DNA from: Syntrophaceae bacterium UBA4778
GTDB taxonomy: Bacteria > Desulfobacterota > Syntrophia > Syntrophales > UBA4778
DNA: 6,963 nucleotides
NCBI GenBank assembly: GCA_002403175.1
Contig: DHHG01000289.1
Location: forward strand, 1 to 6,963
Reading direction: 5' to 3'
The stretch's first letter is position 1; every line of letters begins with the position of its first letter. The position numbers and the translations under genes were made by a program. This document shows, piece after piece, positions 4,934 through 6,963 of this stretch. The notes beneath the pieces are model-generated. The model saw only the letters and a program-made list of their open reading frames with translations, had not been told where the DNA came from and did not search any database.

Positions 4934-6754
4934 TTAGAAATTGATATTCAAGTTGGGATCTCCAAACAGATTAAACATGTGCAGCTCGAGCAGGCATGTA
5001 GCATCGCCTACTCCATAGTGGCTGATCATGTGTAACTTGGCGGCATTCACGACATTGCCCATAACGTGATCTCCGGCGAGCATGTCATCAAATGCGCCTT
5101 TCGAGAGTTCATCATTGTATCCGCCATAACTGATACGGGCCGACCCCCAGTAGGCCACGGCACCCCGAAGCACATTTGCAGCTCCTGTTTTTAACCAGGC
5201 TTCTGAGTAGCTGTCGGACGCAGAATAATCGTACATTCCAGTCAAACATGTTGGACTAATGATGACAGGCAGCATGCTTCCGTTCGTCAATGCGTTTACC
5301 TGAGCATTGGTAAAGCCGGTGGTGGACCAGCCAGTTTCGAAACCGTGTCCACGATAGCTTACCAGCAGGCGGCCGTTATTGATGGAAGCTGTAACGTTTG
5401 CGGATGTAGCATTGCCCATCGAAGCATAAAGCTTGTTGACTGTGAAACCGTGTGCGACGAGGTTGGAGTAATTGTAATCAGAAGTTGCCTGAAAATACCC
5501 GGTATCGGATATAACTACTGCACGTCTTCTCCAGTCCCCTGCCGTTGGTGTCTGTTCGTATTTAACAGTTTTGTTTACGAGATTGGTGATTTCTGCACTG
5601 CTTCGTCCTGAGAATCGACCCAGCGCTAAATCGGGCAGATAGTCATTACCCGAGACCAGTGTATAGTAGAAGTCCGTTACAGTGCCGCCATTAGAGGAAT
5701 AATAAAAACCGGGAAGCGTATTCGTATCCCCCACCAGCAATACGTATTCAACGGCGTGATCTTCGTAGGCTTTCTTAATGTAATCCCGGATCTGGCCTGT
5801 TGTCGATCCTATGGCGGAAAGTTTGGTTACTTGCACGTTCAACCCCTTCGTCATTTTCCAGTTTGCAAGGGGCATAATATTACTATAGAAGGCATCGGGC
5901 GTAATGATCAGATAATCCCATTTCATGTGGGCAATAGCATCCTTGACCAGATCCCAGTTTACAACGAGTTTGTCCGAAAGCTGATATGGAAGAAGTTTTC
6001 GGTTTGCAGCTGCCGATACAGCTGTGCCGGATATCTGAGCAGAAGGCTTAACGGCCTGAACAGCTCCCGCTTTGGCGAAGGGCTTGGAAAAAGACAGGTC
6101 AACTTCGATATTGGGATAAACGGACAGGAGTTTCCTGGCGCCGTTATACTGCATGGCGGCGATCTCAACTTGAACCACCGTCAGATTGCGAAGCTTCATC
6201 GGCTGGGAAACATTGACCAGCTTGGCAGGGTAGGTCTGATCAAGCTTATAGAAATTCCGATTAAAAGCGAATTTCTTTGCCGTAGAATACTGTAAATTTG
6301 GGGATACTGCTTCGGGAATAGGTTCCTGGACAGGATAAACGTTCACATTCTGCATTGTTCTCGGTTGTCCTGCTCTTATTCCGACGGACACGCTGGCCCC
6401 ATCGGGTATAACCACCAAACGGCGGACAACGGGCAATTCCGGCTGACCAACGACGGGAGTAATCCCCGCGCCTGGGACATCGAAACGATGGAAATTAATT
6501 CCTTCCTGCTGAACCGGGGCGAATTCGTATCCCGGCACTGTTAATTTCAACATTGCCTTGTTTTCTGTCAATACAGGCTGTAGGCGTGCTACTGATTTTT
6601 GGGGTGAACTGAGCGCAGCCCATGAAACATTCTTCAGTTCGGCAAGTTTTGAGGCGGGCATGATATTCGTGGCCGCCCAGACCTGCGTTGACATGAGGCC
6701 CAGAATTATCAGGACGAAAATGATTCGGAAAACGCACCGGATTCGAGATTTCAT
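4934..6754 (-). CDS. Secreted C25-family (gingipain-like) cysteine peptidase
   Basis: The 606-residue preproprotein has a signal peptide at residues 1-28 (basic MKSRIRCVFR, hydrophobic core, VWA-A cleavage). Residues of about 60-260 correspond to the C25 propeptide region, with VVGQPELPVVRRLVVIPDGA at 101-120, the pro-segment that inhibits and folds the enzyme. The catalytic domain starts near 279 (DYLIITPDAFY) and includes VEYVLLVGDTNTLPG (335-349) and LPDLALGRFSGRS (373-385). His470 lies in SYRGHGFETGW and Cys503 in IISPTCLTG. The 33-residue distance equals my recollection of the gingipain His-Cys spacing. Asp417 in VISDTGY is a candidate third residue. The protein ends soon after MFNLFGDPNLNI, with no Ig-like or type IX sorting domain. 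The ATG at 6754 has AAGGAGG 5 nt upstream. It is probably monocistronic, with its own promoter upstream and hairpins downstream. Cleavage specificity (Arg, Lys or other) cannot be told from the sequence. Confidence 0.92.
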   Translation of the reverse strand: MKSRIRCVFRIIFVLIILGLMSTQVWAATNIMPASKLAELKNVSWAALSSPQKSVARLQPVLTENKAMLKLTVPGYEFAPVQQEGINFHRFDVPGAGITPVVGQPELPVVRRLVVIPDGASVSVGIRAGQPRTMQNVNVYPVQEPIPEAVSPNLQYSTAKKFAFNRNFYKLDQTYPAKLVNVSQPMKLRNLTVVQVEIAAMQYNGARKLLSVYPNIEVDLSFSKPFAKAGAVQAVKPSAQISGTAVSAAANRKLLPYQLSDKLVVNWDLVKDAIAHMKWDYLIITPDAFYSNIMPLANWKMTKGLNVQVTKLSAIGSTTGQIRDYIKKAYEDHAVEYVLLVGDTNTLPGFYYSSNGGTVTDFYYTLVSGNDYLPDLALGRFSGRSSAEITNLVNKTVKYEQTPTAGDWRRRAVVISDTGYFQATSDYNYSNLVAHGFTVNKLYASMGNATSANVTASINNGRLLVSYRGHGFETGWSTTGFTNAQVNALTNGSMLPVIISPTCLTGMYDYSASDSYSEAWLKTGAANVLRGAVAYWGSARISYGGYNDELSKGAFDDMLAGDHVMGNVVNAAKLHMISHYGVGDATCLLELHMFNLFGDPNLNINF

Positions 6755-6773
6755 ATGCTCCTCCTTCGTATGA

Positions 6774-6900
6774 GTGACAACATTTCTAACAATATTGTAA
6801 CGGCTTATATAGAAAAATACCTATGGTATGTCAATCGAAACTATCTCAAACAATACATATTTTTTCGCCATAAAATTTTTCTATATATAGAGCTTGTCAC
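6774..6900. repeat. Inverted GTGACAA repeats bracketing the C25 promoter
   Basis: GTGACAA at 6774-6780 and its reverse complement TTGTCAC at 6894-6900 lie on either side of the promoter. One copy sits in the presumed 5' leader and the other about 60 nt upstream of the -35 box. The palindromes ACAATATTGT (6789-6798) and TCTATATATAGA (6880-6891) lie just inside each copy. They could be operator half-sites for looping, or short terminal repeats of a vanished element, but no target-site duplication is seen and chance is possible. Confidence 0.25.
6806..6834 (-). promoter_or_regulatory. Sigma70-type promoter of the C25 peptidase gene
   Basis: On the minus strand a perfect -35 TTGACA (6834-6829) and a -10 TATATA (6811-6806) are separated by exactly 17 nt. 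Transcription would start near 6799, giving a leader of about 45 nt before the AAGGAGG ribosome binding site. The spacer contains the inverted repeat ATACC-TAT-GGTAT (6817-6829), placed where a repressor or activator could act. Confidence 0.7.
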
Positions 6901-6963
6901 TTAAATAACCTTTCCATCCCGCATCCCGTCTTCACGTCATCTTTCCCCGTGTCTCAATCGCAA
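6835..6963. other. AT-rich upstream region without a recognised gene
   Basis: Upstream of the C25 promoter the DNA is AT-rich to about 6910 and then becomes more GC-balanced. A short minus-strand frame from the window edge (AIETRGKMT then TGA, ending near 6920) could be the last codons of an upstream gene, but it is too short to identify. Confidence 0.3.

Noticed and set aside
5756..6295. Plus-strand 179-codon frame
   Set aside because: It lies wholly inside the C25 peptidase gene on the opposite strand and shows no domain or export signal; it is a shadow frame.
1..6963. CRISPR array, tRNA, rRNA or insertion sequence
   Set aside because: No regularly spaced repeats, cloverleaf, rRNA signature, transposase frame or terminal repeats with target duplications could be seen.

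Overview
The window looks like a stretch of chromosome from a Gram-negative, diderm bacterium. Three of its proteins carry export signals for the envelope, and two of those are outer-membrane beta-barrels. The domain mix (C39 peptidase plus FapF-like barrel, FadL-type barrel, C25 peptidase) would suit a deltaproteobacterial/Desulfobacterota-type genome, but this is inference and the sequence alone does not fix the taxon. All convincing intact genes are on the minus strand, so transcription runs from right to left.

Right block (about 4830-6963): one gene encodes a 606-residue secreted C25 (gingipain-like) cysteine peptidase with an intact His470/Cys503 pair. It has a good sigma70-type promoter (TTGACA, 17 nt, TATATA) and a strong ribosome binding site. 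Two back-to-back hairpins follow its stop codon, and a third, U-tailed hairpin lies further downstream.

Middle block (about 2425-4830): a visibly AT-richer segment. It holds a 440-residue P-loop ATPase of STAND/AAA type, a very basic 32-residue ORF with a consensus Shine-Dalgarno and four tandem stop codons, and, on the plus strand, a short GC-richer scrap that reads like the N-terminus of a uracil-DNA glycosylase. The composition, the gene remnant and the lone ATPase suggest an accessory or recombined segment between two envelope-related blocks.

Left block (1-2424): three genes in the same direction. They encode an exported C39-family (double-glycine-type) cysteine peptidase, a 380-residue outer-membrane barrel with an N-terminal coiled coil, and the first 87 residues of a FadL-like outer-membrane protein that runs off the window edge. 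The C39 peptidase and coiled-coil barrel resemble FapD and FapF, the protease and secretion pore of the Pseudomonas functional-amyloid (Fap) system. No amyloid subunit gene (FapB/FapC type) is visible here. This is the most interesting lead in the window: a possible Fap-like export unit with an unknown substrate, paired with a FadL-type barrel.
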